Source: Isoetes taiwanensis
Taxonomy: Eukaryota; Streptophyta; Lycopodiopsida; Isoetales; Isoetaceae
DNA length: 64,000 nucleotides
Assembly: GCA_021234155.1 (NCBI GenBank)
Contig: JAJEKV010000026.1
Coordinates: forward strand, 3,599,259-3,663,258
Direction of reading: 5' to 3'
The notes beneath the pieces are model-generated. The model was given only the letters and a program-made list of their open reading frames with translations. It had not been told where the DNA came from and ran no database searches. Both the position numbers and the translations under genes were made by a program. The first letter of the stretch is position 1, and every line of letters begins with the position of its first letter. Positions 12,189-23,965 of the stretch are shown piece by piece.

Positions 12189-12899
12189 AGTGTTGGACCC
12201 AGCCCTAAATCCAAAGGTTGAGATTTGATCACTTCATTTAATGGTTGAGATTTGATGTGGTTCACGGGCTATATCGATTAGGTTAGGTTTGACGCACAGG
12301 GAGTTCGATATACAGGGAGTTCGACATAAGCAAGAGTAATCGCACAGCCTATTCCGCCTCCTCCTCACCCCATTTTCTAAGACCAGAGATTGCCGCTATC
12401 TTATATTTATCATCCTCTTTTTTGTCACTCGATTTAGAGTCGTCTTGGCTTTCTTTTTCAATTCGATGCAGATTAGGGCTGGTTTCCGATCTTGCTGCAA
12501 TCTTAGGTGAGTCGGCACCTTATTCTCCAGCTGTAAAAGCCAAACTAAGATATGACGCACAAATATCACGGTGCATATTGCAAGCCGTTGGTGAAGACAA
12601 ATCAGGTGCTCCTGGCTTCTAAATGAATGTGTCGAAGGAGTATATGCAATTGAGTGTAGTTGTGCTTATATCTGATCATCTTAACGACTGGGAGAATAAC
12701 CAAAACAGTCTTGACATCTTAACATCCCTAGCATGTCTGCTAATCTTTTTAAAGCAGGCGACAAAGGTTCTAGATTGATTGCACCGGAGCAGCAACCAAA
12801 GGAGTTGATGAAGATTGAAAGTAGTGACTTCTTGGTGGCAGAAAACGAAGAGGCTAAAACAGCATCCTTGTGGTCAAGATCTGCCTGGTAATGTATTAA
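12189..12899. other. Intergenic with short direct repeats
   Basis: Local duplications include GGTTGAGATTTGAT twice near 12217-12260 and ACAGGGAGTTCGA twice near 12296-12325. A 66-codon frame at 12422-12622 has no recognisable domain. Nothing else is supported. Confidence 0.4.
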
Positions 12900-13170
12900 T
12901 CAGATGTGCTATCACGGAATAGTACATTGCTGCATGCATACAACAAGGACTTGGTTATGATGCCATTGCAGTCTTCCAGAAAATGCATGATGAAGCATTC
13001 AATCGAAACAATGCCACTATCACCTGCATTTTTCATGAATATTCTAATTGTCAATGGAAGCCCATACGTGCCTGCATTATTAGCAAGGAACTTGAATCGG
13101 AGATTGTTCTTCACAAGAAGCTTATTGACTCGTATTCAAAATGTAGATTGCATGTGGAGGATGTCATATC
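12900..13170 (+). pseudogene. PPR protein fragment (pseudogene)
   Basis: Two frames together read like the middle of a plant pentatricopeptide repeat protein. One starts with RNSTLLHAYNKDL. The next, shifted by one base at about 12955, reads YDAIAVFQKMHDEAF, then NRNNATITCIF, RACIISKELESEIVLHKKLI and DSYSKCR. These match the usual order 'VF..M...G..PN..T', 'H..I...G.ESDIVV...LI..Y.KCG'. About two repeats are present. PPR proteins bind organellar RNA, but this piece lacks a start, most repeats and an intact frame, so it is a relic. Confidence 0.65.
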
Positions 13171-15230
13171 CATGTAAGGATACTCTCAACATAAATAATG
13201 CATAAAGGCACTTCATCTTTTCTACTAGGTATACAAAAAAAAATTCTAAGTCCATAGGGTGACATCATAAGTGCATAAATTATTCATTCTTATGTTTTTA
13301 CAGTCTTAACTTCTTTGTAACTCAGAGCCTTGCCTCCATTCCTTCAATACCAGACTCTTTATATCTATATATTTGATCTTTGCAATAGGAATGCCTCTAC
13401 TCCAACATGGGGTATCTAGATTTGTTAGTTTCCTTATTGCAGATATATCCAAATAATGCCAAGATTCCCAAGGATGGGATGAGAGCAAAATCTCTTAGAT
13501 ATATGGAGGGTACTTTATTTGTTTTCAGTCTAAGCATCCAAGCGACAGCAGATGATGTCCATTGAACTCTTGGACATTGGACTCTTCTTTTCTATGGTGG
13601 AACAATCATGTACCCTGCTGACAAAAAGAGCCTAAATGGAAAGTTGCCATAGACATTACATTGCACTGCACATGAAGAGATAAAAGAAAAGATGCTTAGG
13701 TTTTAGATTTCTCAAATTACATCCTTCATAATTGCACCATTGCACTGCACTTGGGTTTAGATTTCTCATTTCAAATGCAAAGGTACTTCCCTGTTGTTTC
13801 TACTGATCTTTATGCAACTAGCTTCATGTCAAATGCTATCTTCATGGATTATAAAAAATAATCCAATTCTTGCGCTTAAGATTGCAATATTTGCAACCGT
13901 AAGAAGTAGAATTATAATACATTGCCTTGCATAGGTATATTAAAATTTGTTGCACTATAGTAATAAAAATGATTACACAACTCTTTGCCATCTCAATTAG
14001 GCTAAATATAACAATGATCACACTCAACTTTTTGCCATCTCAATTAGGCTAAACATAGGCACACCAGTACAGAGTCTTGAGAATTAAAGAACGTAAAGAA
14101 AGTTTTCAAATTCAGAATTACAATGCTGCAGTAAATATGACTTCCAAGAAAGAATGCGAGTGTGGCAACATTAGTAAAGTTGCCAATGGTTATCAAATTC
14201 TTCATACAATCCAACATAATATTTAGGCCGTAAGGCTTTAGTCAACTCATTGGTGTAAACGGTAAACATTTACAGGTTTCTAACATTTACAGGTTACAAG
14301 TAACATTCACTATATTTTTAAAAGTTATTTTCAGAATGATGCTTCACGTAAGTGTTCAAGATGCTTATTGATTATGAAGGAATAACACGCCAAAAGTAAA
14401 AATCCATTACCAAGATCTCACATTCTCTTTGACAATCATTTACACGCTCCAAACTTATACCAAAGAACGCCAACCGTAATTAAGGGGAGGCCATCATTGG
14501 TGCGGGGTTCTTTATGGAGCATCCCCACACGGCAATCCAATGGCCGTGATTGCCCTGCTCAAATTTCCCCTTTTTTTGCATATTCTATTAACTAAAAAAT
14601 CTTTTTTAGGGCGTAAAAATTGAACGCACTGCATGGGGTTTGGGAGATCTAATCATGACCTTTAAAATGAATATAATAATGTTGCCCATTTTTTAGGGTT
14701 TTTAATGATTTTCAACTCCAGCCCCCCCTGCGGCGCCATTAGGGGTCAAAACAATTTTTTGGAGCCCCTAGATTCTCAATAAAGCCTCCCATGAGGCTTT
14801 TAGGGCATATGATAGCTCCATATCCAAGCATCCATTGCACCATTTAGGTGTTTGATCCGGAACCGCACCGGTCTTCTTGATCCATTTTCCTGTTATGTGC
14901 GCCATAGATGGCCTCCTAGAAGTTCCAAGTATTATTTCGGAATTAGTCCCCAAGGCAAGTGCTTTGATGGTTCTTGCTTGTTTGCATATTAAGTCACTAG
15001 TCTAGTCCAAATAAATCTTTCACAACCAAATCCTACGAAAAGGTTTATCCTATTTGTGGCACTAGTCGAGTCACACAAGGACATTTTCATAACCTGTAGA
15101 AACTTCTAATTGAAAAGGTAATATGTACGTGGAAGCATAAGAATACATGTCATGCAGTAGAATGGTTCAAAGCGTGTTGCAGAAGAAACGGAAACAAACT
15201 GTAGAGCAGCGGGCCAAGTCATTAATTGGA
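13171..15230. other. Intergenic with a 47-bp tandem repeat
   Basis: The word TTTGCCATCTCAATTAGGCT followed by AAA occurs at 13984 and again at 14031, with similar flanks, giving two units of about 47 bases. AACATTTACAGGTT recurs at about 14268-14297. No gene-like frame, RNA gene or transposon end was found in the rest. Confidence 0.5.
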
Positions 15231-15241
15231 TATATATAAAA
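15231..15241 (+). promoter_or_regulatory. TATA box of the germin-like gene
   Basis: TATATATAAA lies 79 bases before the ATG at 15310, leaving room for a start site near 15260 and a short leader. It is the only good TATA box just upstream of this gene. Confidence 0.6.
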
Positions 15242-15309
15242 GGTTGAATGGAAGAGAACAAATTACAAAACCAACAAAGCAATTGGCTGTGCGACATAGC
15301 GAAAACAAA

Positions 15310-16068
15310 ATGGCCGCTACTATGGCATATGGGCTCATGGCAATCTTAATTGCCGCAACGTATAATCTAGTCTTGGCTGCAGACGAAGATCCACTACAGG
15401 ATTTTTGCGTTGGAAACCAGGCAGTATCAGGTAAGAACAGGCTCTGAGTCTACAAAAACTGATCAGATATGTCTGATTTCGTTTCAAGCTACTTAATCAA
15501 AATACTAAATTCGTGTTGATTTGGCTGTGGGCAGGTACGAGCATCAACGGGGTGACATGCAAGGATCCAGCACAAGTGGTAGCGTCTGATTTCCTCTTCA
15601 CCAAGCTACGAAATGCGGGAGTGGCAGGGAGGTTCGGATCTGCGGTAACAGCGGCGAATGTACAGACATTTCCAGGACTGAACACACAAGGGATCTCCTT
15701 GGCAAGGATTGACTTCAACAAAGGAGGCATAAACCCGCCACATATCCACCCAAGAGCAACTGAGATTCTGTTTGTGGTACAAGGCAACCTGAGCGTCGGA
15801 TTTGTGACTACTGCCAACAAGCTCTTCTCTGCAACATTGAACCAAGGGGACGTGTTTGTGTTTCCAAGAGGCCTCATCCATTTCCAGCAGAATGTGGGCG
15901 ATTGTAATGCAACTGCTATAGCTGCTCTGAGTAGCCAATTGCCAGGAACTCAGCAGGTCGCTCCTGCCATTTTTGGAGCCACCCCCCATTTCCTCTGCTG
16001 TCTTACAGCTCGCATTTGCTTTATCTGCACAGCAGGTCGCCACTCTTCAGGCTAACTTCACCACTTAA
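15310..16068 (+). CDS. GLP: Germin-like protein (secreted cupin), frameshifted near C-terminus
   Basis: Two exons, 15310-15430 and 15535 onward, are joined across a 104-base GT-AG intron, phase 1. The N-terminus MAATMAYGLMAILIAATYN is a signal peptide ending near LAADEDP. The paired cysteines of the family are present in DFCVGNQ and VTCKDPA. Cupin box 1 is PPHIHPRATEI and box 2 is GDVFVFPRGLIHFQQN, so all four metal ligands (three His, one Glu) are kept. Such proteins are apoplastic Mn-binding hexamers, some with oxalate oxidase or superoxide dismutase activity; which applies here cannot be read. After ATAIAALSSQLPGTQQ the frame is shifted by one extra C in a six-C run near 15982-15987. As written it ends at 16055 with an abnormal tail. 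With five Cs the usual helical tail (SSAVLQLAFALSAQQV) would run to a stop at 16066-16068. It could be a real mutation or a base-calling error. Confidence 0.88.
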
Positions 16069-16086
16069 ACTATTACCTTCTCTCAT

Positions 16087-16092
16087 AATAAA
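16087..16092 (+). promoter_or_regulatory. Polyadenylation signal after germin-like gene
   Basis: AATAAA lies about 20 bases after the family-length stop codon at 16066-16068 and about 30 after the stop used by the shifted frame. Confidence 0.45.
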
Positions 16093-16108
16093 TCAATTTT
16101 ATATAAAT

Positions 16109-16188
16109 ATATTTCATCCATCCTTACCGTATATAAATATGTGATATATGTAATCCATATTTCATCCATCCTTACCGTATATAAATAT
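16109..16188 (+). repeat. Two-copy tandem repeat, 48-bp period
   Basis: A 32-base segment beginning ATATTTCATCCATCCTTACC and ending GTATATAAATAT occurs at 16109-16140 and 16157-16188 without visible change, separated by 16 bases. Confidence 0.9.
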
Positions 16189-16869
16189 CCACCTTTGTAT
16201 GCTTTCTAATGCAATTGCTTCTATCACACTTAAGCATGACGCCCATCTGGTTCTATATTATCATAAAGAAGAATCTAAATATTTTAACTTCCTTGTGCTT
16301 CTCAAAATTACTTAGTTGTAATTCATGCACTTAATTTTTCTTAACAGCAGCTACCGATGATTCTAGAAGCAAAGGAAATTTCGCAGCCAGTTACCTAATA
16401 GCAGTACAATCGTTAGAGCTTTGCAATCACAAGGAAATAAAAAAGCCACGTTTTAAACCGCGAACACACAGCTTCGAATGGGCCTAATGGAACACCTACC
16501 CACAGCGAGCAAATGTTTGCATAAACAGAAACCGAAATTACCTCAAACTTCATTTGCCAAGATGAAATAAAAATCGCCCAAAAGCTTTTCCTCTAACCTA
16601 AGCAATTATAACCTCAGACTTATATCAAGAGCAAGAACTCTTTTGCAAAACCACTTCAATCTCTACTTCATCGAAAGAACTTGTATGTATAAGTAATCAC
16701 TAAAATGGTTTGTATAAGTCATCTTCTCTAAAGCTTAACTTAGTTCCCTAAACACATGATGAGGCAGGCCATCTAATTGCGTTAGCTTGATACCTTCTTC
16801 AAGCAGACTCACAGACATTTAATCAGACTGCTATGTTTTTCATTGTCTATGCATGACATTACAATGGGC
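16189..16869. other. Intergenic, no feature seen
   Basis: AT-rich sequence without a convincing frame, repeat or transposon end on either strand. Confidence 0.4.
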
Positions 16870-17135
16870 TAATGGGTGCTTGTAACGTATTGATTTGTGA
16901 CGCATATTGATTTGCAATGCAATTTTAGATTTGTCACACGTGACACAAAACATTAAATTTTGTAACGGGTGGCACACGTTATATAATTGTAACGTGTTAC
17001 TAAAGTCTATATGAAAACATTTGTAACGTGTGACAAATTTTAATATTTTTAATGGGTTACAAATGAATATTTGTAACGTGTGACAACCATTGAAATTTGT
17101 AACGTGTGACAAATGTTAATATTTTGTAACCAATC
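16870..17135. repeat. Degenerate minisatellite based on TTTGTAACGTGTGACAA
   Basis: Seven to nine variants of TTTGTAACG(T/G)GTGAC occur between 16876 and 17133 with spacing of about 20-40 bases; the best run is at 17020-17115. The minus-strand frame at 16840-17112 is only this repeat translated (recurring VTRYK/CHTLQ words) and is not a gene. Confidence 0.75.
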
Positions 17136-17917
17136 TTGTTAATTTGGGATTTTCCGGTATGGTGGAAAATGCTTTTGGATTTTTTTTTTAATTGATTTCC
17201 TAAGATTTCGTGGGTTTTCGGCGCCGGGAAATATTTCCGTCCTTCCAAAAATTGGGACAAGTCTTTATGGTATCATTTTTTGAAGGGCTTTTTTGGCTTT
17301 TGTGGGCGCCTCATCCTACTTTGCTCCACGATTAGAAACCCAAAAGGTGTCGAATGATCCTATATCCATCCCATTTCAAGCATTTGCCACATAGATTGTA
17401 GCCGAATTTATCGCACTGCATTTTAAAATTTTAATCAATCGCCAAAAGCGTAAGAAGAAGACTAAGGGAAAAAATTCTAATCGCTCTGGATCATCTACCG
17501 GAGAGCTTGCTACAAGGAAAATTTTCGATTTTCCGTAAATCAAAGAAGTTGTTTCATTTATGAGTTTTGGGGTCCTTATGTTTTGATGTCTTTTTATGGC
17601 AAAGAGAATCCATGCCACGCATTTCTCAAGGTATGCAGGGATCGGTTAGTGGATGGGTTGATCAAAATCTACCGGTGTGAAGCATTTAGGTTTATGCTTC
17701 TGAGGGTTGATTTGATTTTGTTATATGCTTGCCAAGATTTCCCATTATCCGTCCGTGATGGTAGACATGCCATTGTAATTTTTGCTAGGCCCATATGTAT
17801 TCTCGATTTTTTTCTTCTTTTAAGAGCGAAAGTGATAAGAGCACCAAAGATTTTATAAGGACCGCTTTAACACCAAAGATTTTATAGGGACCATTTGCAA
17901 GACAAGCCGCGCGGTAA
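17136..17917. other. Intergenic left flank of the CACTA element
   Basis: No recognisable gene. CACCAAAGATTTTATA(A/G)GG followed by ACC is tandemly duplicated at 17842-17863 and 17871-17892 (29-base period). The last three bases, TAA at 17915-17917, are the target-site duplication of the element that follows. Confidence 0.5.
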
Positions 17918-17943
17918 CACTACAAGAGGATGCCCGCTAGACG
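17918..17943 (+). repeat. Left terminal inverted repeat of CACTA element
   Basis: Twenty-six bases starting CACTACAAGAGGATG pair with 23553-23578 on the opposite strand, with mismatches at positions 6, 12 and 18. All three differences are C/T or G/A transitions. Confidence 0.93.
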
Positions 17944-17999
17944 CCGTGTAAATCGTCGAAAGCCTTCACAAATCGTACAACTTCCCTGTGCCGGCCGGG

Positions 18000-18245
18000 T
18001 TTGACGCTTACTCGACGATTAGCTCGACTCATATTATCCGACGATTGTTCGCCGACGACGCGCCGTGAATCGCCGCCTGCGCCGATCATCATCGCCGTGG
18101 TGCTCGTCGGGATAATAGTCGAAATATTAGTCGAGAATCGTCAAGATATTAGTCAACATAATGGTCACCCTATTAGTCGAAGATATTAGTCACGATTAAG
18201 GTGTCCATTAGTCGATATTGACCAGCACATTAGTCGATAGTAGTC
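18000..18245. repeat. Left subterminal repeat cluster (ATTAGTCGA-type)
   Basis: ATTAGTCGA, ATTAGTCAA, TTAGTCACG and close variants occur about eight times from 18115 to 18245, preceded by a CG-rich portion with CGACGATT and CGCCG words. The spacing is 10-25 bases. This is the expected binding-site region of a CACTA transposon. Confidence 0.75.
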
Positions 18246-21200
18246 GCTAGTTGGACCAAGATATAGAAGTAATGTGTGATGTTTATTTACCAAACAGGAT
18301 TTGAACCCCGATATTCCAAGCCTAGTATAAAAACTAGAGCCGCATAAATTATACAACAAAATTGATTGAAGAATCTTAACAACACAAGATTCTAGCATAA
18401 ATACAACTTGCTTGTAATAACAATAATGTTTTTATAAACAATTGCAATTAGGGGTCAATGCTATGGAAAGCGTAAACAATTGCAAGTAGGGGTTATCCTC
18501 CAAGCAATATATATAGCTTCCCGAAAAAATCCAAGGAGCAATATCATTGTCCCTACTTCAAGTTCTTCCTCGATAATGCTTATAAAAATTGTGCAAATTA
18601 AATACCACAACACTAAACCCAAAATGGATAAAAAACTTTCAAAATGCAATATAAACATTGATATGGAGCAAATTTTATCGTCCCAAGGATGCACAATAAC
18701 CTAAATTCATTGAGCAAAGAATCCATGGCATAAGGGATAGTTACGGTGCTTGGCGCTGTCGGGCATAATGCTATATGCCAAAAAGGCGTGATGTGTTTTC
18801 TTCATATAGTTGTCATTGCATATGAGTTGAATGCTTGCTTGCTACAATAGTTGCAATTAATTAGTTTGGCTTGTGTGTTTTGTGTCTTGGTTTATAGTTG
18901 CACATAGTTAGTTTAGTATGGATTGGGGGCCTGCATTAAAACAACACTCCTTTATGTCATTTGCCAAATTGTATCATTTCATTATTTGTTAGAGTTTGTT
19001 ATTTAATAGAAAGTGGAAGTATTCAGCAAAATGCTTATATTATTTGTTAGAGTTTGTGACATGCGATTGTAGTTGGATCTTCTTGGAATACAAATACAAA
19101 AGTAGAAAAGGGTTTTACACCATAAAGGCATCATTGACCGACATGGAAAAGAAAGAATTATAATTATCCTACATCCTTGAGCATGTGCTAGCGGAATTCA
19201 TGCATTGACCGACTGTGAAGATACAGATCAATCTGTTCAAATTATTTCCCCAAGTTGTGTGGAAACAATCGAGCATCATAAGACAGAAAAATAATTTTGT
19301 ATAAAATCTTCATCAACTACAAAATGCTCTAGATTGGTAAAGTCCAAATACATAGCAATCCCAAAAAGCTAGAGATGCTTGAAAAATTTTAACTTCAAAC
19401 AAATGCAAGTTGAAAAGGCAACACAAACAAATGTAATTTCAAAGCAAAGTTAAGAAGATCTCCATTTGACCTCTAATCTTGGCAATCACATGCTATCATT
19501 GTGAATGATCTTATATTGTATCCCCATTAACAACTTTATTTTAACGTCCTAATATGCACCTCTACTTGCCTTCCCTAAAGCCAGTGAAAGGTCAATTGAC
19601 ATTGCCTTTTAACTTCCCGCGATAAGATTGAATAACAAATGCATGTAAAATTAATGCGCCGAGAATGAGTCTTTACCGATTGGCATACCATCCCCGAAGA
19701 AAACCGGCCTTTGTGTCTAAAATCTTATCATATCAACTGGTCGCATGGAGAACACCAAGAACAGAAGTCCAGAAGACCTTAATGCACCCCGCCTTCCATG
19801 TTTACATAGTCATCCTGATGGTGTCCATCTTTCTGTACCAAATGCAAATGAGGACTCCATCTCTTAGTCACCATGAAGAGGGAAAATTCAAACTGCCAAT
19901 CGGAAGGGCTTAATGCACCCCTTTGCCATGTTTATATACTCATCCGATGTTGTCCATTTCGTGTGCTAAAAATGTTGTCCATTTTTGGTTAGTCACCTTG
20001 AAGAGCACAATCAAAAATTCACTATAAGAGTTGCAGAGGGATTTACCGAAGCTCTCCACTTCCTATCTTAGCTATAAAATCCAATCCTTTTGAACTCAAT
20101 TCATCTATAGTGGCATGAGCATCACCGAGGCAAATTGTTCTTACGTAGCTTCCATGAAAATGGCAAGATTCGTGGGCACGGTAGAAGGCAAGCATGCGAG
20201 ATTTTTTTGCCGTGATAGTCGCATACAATTTCAAACAAAGTAAAGCCGAACCATACCTATACATGCAAAGCAAAACAACCAAGGAAATTCAAAATTACCC
20301 CAGAAAGTACCATATCGATAATCATTGGCATGGAGCATTGGGCAAAGGTTTAAATTAGAAAAATTGTTCGTGGAATACTGAACTAAGAAGTCCATTATTT
20401 TTTGATCCGGGAGCGTAAATGCAAAGCGAGAATAGTGGAAATCAAATTGTTGATGCCCCGCTCACCCCACGACCTCTCGCAAACGCTCCAAGATTCTCAA
20501 GAAAGGGAAGTTACTTTAACCGAAACCCTCGCTTGAAATTGCCACCGCCCATCATTCAACCTCATCCAAAAACTCCAAAAGAAAACCCCACGGCCATAAT
20601 GGCTAAGCTTCCGGGAGTTGGAGCTCCAGTTCCAAAGTTCAATGCATCTACAACTAAAGCATTCACCATAGTGCTGCCGGGATGCTTTAGGTGCGGCGCC
20701 CAAAACCCTTTTTTTTGCTTTTTTTAGCTAAAAAGGCGTTTAACATGGCGGGGCCCGGCTTCCTAACGTGGCATCATCTCGCACCGCTGGCTTGATCAAA
20801 TCTGGGCAGCCCAAATTAGGGCCGGTCCAACACTTACACAATAACATTATTATATAAGATGCACCTTATTTAGTTGCTCTTTGCCATTGCAATCAATAGA
20901 GTGGATAAGGATGTTTTAGCATTTTTTCATGCAGTCCAGTTTTGAGTGCATTGCATTCTTTGAAGTCCCAACCACGCACATACTATTGAAGTTCGATAAT
21001 TATTGAAAGGCAATTGGAAGATCACAATTGTTGTCATGGAAAATAAAAAACAGGGACTTTTCAAAGAATGTAGATAAGCTTTCATCCATACTATGGTTTA
21101 AAACAATACAACTTCAATGGTGGGATAAGATACCAAGTTTGTGTCTTTTCTGCACTATTTCCCTGCTCATGCATGCATTTAGCCAACAACTTCTCAAATA

Positions 21201-22875
21201 ATGTAGATAATAATGGGCGGAAGAGAACCACAACTTGCTTTGTCTTCCCGCTTGTTTTCGGATGAGCTTAGGACTGCATTTGGCCATGCATCATGGCTGA
21301 AATGTTGACCTCGGACTAAGCTAGAACCTATTCTAGCAATCTCAAAAAATTTGAAAATAGATTCTCTTTTAAGAATCAACGCATGGAAAAAACCGGAATA
21401 CTCAAAGCAAGGGCTTATCCAAAGAGGGCTTCCATCCGGAAATGGCATATGCGATTCAATTCACACACTTTTGAACCCTAAAAGCACTCTACACCGGGTA
21501 GTTTTAAAATCGTGTTAGCAAAAGGTTAACCTATGCAAATATCCATTCGGAAAATGGAAGCAACACCAAACTTAATTTTGATTGCGATAAATGATATTTT
21601 TGAGTTTTGCAGCCTATATTGTGCCCAACTCAAGGAAAGTGACCGTGAGCACAAATGCAAAGATACAAACATGACATTATTATTCACAATACCGAATCGA
21701 TTGAGGATCTTGCTGCATATGTCCGGGCCATAATTTAGCTAAAGTTAGCGATGTTTCTAAAGCTAGGCAAGGTCCAAACTCTACCTAACTTCCCCCCTGC
21801 ACTTTGGTTCCTCCATGCATCGTGATGATCCCTTGAAGTTGTGAATGCAGACCTCACAAAGTAAACCTTACAAAGCTTTGAAACCTTGCAAAGGCCATTG
21901 AAAAACCATCCGCTCATGCACCACCAAGCAATTGTGTTTACCGCAAATACAAATGTGTTAAACCGGATGTAGGAAAATAGTGTGACTCCTCCTTCCGGCA
22001 ACATTACTTATTCGTTGATACCTATTCATACAACTCCCATTCAAAGGCCATAGTTGGTGTGCCAAGAGCCCGAGCGCACTAACTTTCGCCCATATTTATC
22101 GATTGATGGGTTCCAATGACGACCGCTCTCCCCCAAGAGATGACCTCGATCGATGGAGCCTTGATTCAAACAAAAACATCTTGAAGCTTCTTTGAAATGC
22201 AAAATCGATAAGCAAATAAACTCCTGAAGCTTCGCACTGCAAAATGAAGTTTGCGCGTAGTCGTTCACCAGTCCGATCATCCGCGACCAAATATGTTATG
22301 CGACCGGATGTCGCTTTTAGTTCCCAACCGAATCGGACATCCAGATGGCTCGACGACACCAAATAAATCCGCTAAAGTAGCCGCTCGAGCTAGCGGCAAC
22401 ATGCCCTAAAAGTTTTGCCCTCTGTGCATTTTTTCAAAGACATAAAATGCAATGTATTAAAACGATTTCTGAATTTCCAATATAGTTCAACATAGTTAAA
22501 TTTCGTTACAATTTTCAAGTCCTTGCCAAATCTTGCCATAAGTGACCTTAAACCTAGGCCCTTATATTTTTAACTTTGTATTTCCTTAAATGTAGGCCAA
22601 ATTGAACCATAGACCAAATTGAACTATATGTCATATTGAAATTTATGAGGTCAATATAGTCCCCACTTGTCTATTGGTCATCAAGTCAATACGCTCAAGC
22701 ATATTCACCATGCCAACTATCATGATCCAAAGGATGCCTCTAAATTCCAGTAAAAAGAAAACCAGAGTCTCAATCATTAAATCTTAACAAATAAATGTAA
22801 TATACAATGTCACTTGCCCATGTCACCCCCCCTCCTAGGTCCTAGGTGGCCACCCTATGAGTTGGAACATGTAGG

Positions 22876-22961
22876 CCTTCACTGAGTGTGCATCCCCTCA
22901 TGCCATGACTAATACCTTTCTCGGCCATGACTAGTACCTTCACTGAGTGTGCATCCCCTCA
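22876..22961. repeat. Two-copy direct repeat inside CACTA interior
   Basis: CCTTCACTGAGTGTGCATCC followed by CCTCA is found at 22876-22900 and 22937-22961, a 61-base period. Just downstream, AAGTGCAATGTCTAA is also repeated near 23018-23060. Confidence 0.85.
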
Positions 22962-23224
22962 GGCCATATTGTCACTTATTGCTAATTCCCATAACTTAGC
23001 CCAAAATTTTGTTTAAAGTGCAATGTCTAAGTGCACTTTGTTTGAAGTGCAATGTCTAATAACTAGATTCAAGGCCTCAAAAGGGAAAATGTGTGATGTT
23101 TTGTGCTTCTCATTAGTTCCTTGACGTAAAAGTTATTGTGTTTCATGCATGCCATTAAAGTGCTAACGATTCAAACAAAACATACAAGCCAAGCTTCGAA
23201 TTCGAGGGAATGATTCAAGAAGAA

Positions 23225-23525
23225 CATAAGTATGACGAATAAATTGACTAATACTCTGACGAATATGCTGACTATTTGTCTGACGTTAAATAGTCAGATT
23301 AATAGTCAGTATATTTGTCAGACGTTCACGTCAGGATACTAGTCAACTTGCTCGTCAGACCTTTAGTCAGACCAATCGTCAGGCTGTTCGTCAGAGTTTT
23401 CGTCAGACTAATAGTCAGAAAATTTTGCATCAGGCTACTCGTCAGGATATGCATCAGACAGTTTTCGTCAGGTTATACGTCAGCCCAATCGTCATTACAA
23501 TCGTCACTATGCGCTTAAAAACCCA
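23225..23525. repeat. Right subterminal repeat cluster (CGTCAGA/AGTCAGA-type)
   Basis: About twenty copies of CGTCAG or AGTCAG, usually as TTCGTCAGA, ATAGTCAGA or ACGTCAGG, are spaced 8-14 bases apart. Orientation switches near 23285: left of it the words are CTGACGAAT and TGACTAAT, right of it their complements. The motif is related to, but not identical with, the left cluster. Confidence 0.8.
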
Positions 23526-23552
23526 CCTTGGACCGCCTGACGATTTTCCTGA

Positions 23553-23578
23553 CGTCTAGCAGGCATTCTCTTATAGTG
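23553..23578 (-). repeat. Right terminal inverted repeat of CACTA element
   Basis: Read on the minus strand it begins CACTATAAGAGAATGCCTGC and pairs with 17918-17943. The next three bases, TAA, match the left flank. Confidence 0.93.
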
Positions 23579-23866
23579 TAATTTAAGAGGTATAGATAGT
23601 CCTCTTGGTGATTTTCACTTATAGTCTCTAGATTACAATCTAGAATGTTACTGGATGCACTACATATAGAGGATTGTTCTAGACTTTCATGTTTAAATAA
23701 TACTAGCTTGCTCTCCTTTGTGCTTTCACAAGAAGACCAAAATTTTCCATGCATGCACGACACTTAATTGCAAGGATAGATCCAGTTGATGGTACTCTAC
23801 TTCGTTTGGAGAAGTTCATTTGAAAAAAAAAAATGTGCAGTTAGGGAAAGTTTGAATTTTTGACAT

Positions 23867-23965
23867 TTAGGTGAATATGCAGATAGCAGGCTTCTGATCA
23901 ATCTCTGTTGTTGTGAAGCTGAATGTGCAGATAGTAGGCTCCTCAGAATTAATCTCTGCGTTTGT
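23867..23965 (+). repeat. Diverged two-copy tandem repeat, about 50-57 bp
   Basis: The segment GAAT(A/G)TGCAGATAG(C/T)AGGCT, then TCTGATCAATCTCTG or a variant, then TTGTGAA, appears at about 23870 and 23920 with several changes. Confidence 0.65.

Larger units (their letters stand above)
17918..23578. mobile_element. CACTA (En/Spm-type) DNA transposon, non-autonomous, 5661 bp
   Basis: The left end is CACTACAAGAGGATGCCCGC; the right end read inward on the other strand is CACTATAAGAGAATGCCTGC. The inverted repeat extends to 26 bases with three mismatches. CACTA(C/T)AAGA is the diagnostic terminus of the CACTA superfamily. The insertion is flanked on both sides by TAA (17915-17917 and 23579-23581), the expected 3-base target duplication. 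Both ends carry clusters of short degenerate repeats, as expected for transposase binding in this superfamily. Inside I find only short, unconvincing frames and no TNPD-like transposase, so it must depend on another copy or be dead. Its interior also has local duplications (22876-22961 and 23018-23060). Overall confidence in the ends is high. Confidence 0.93.

Noticed and set aside
18290-18315. T-arm-like word (minus strand GGGGTTCAAATCCTG) suggesting a tRNA gene
   Set aside because: No acceptor stem, D arm or anticodon arm can be paired around it, and the T stem itself pairs poorly.
18250-23220. A transposase gene inside the CACTA element
   Set aside because: All frames are short and none shows TNPD-like motifs. 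The element is treated as non-autonomous.
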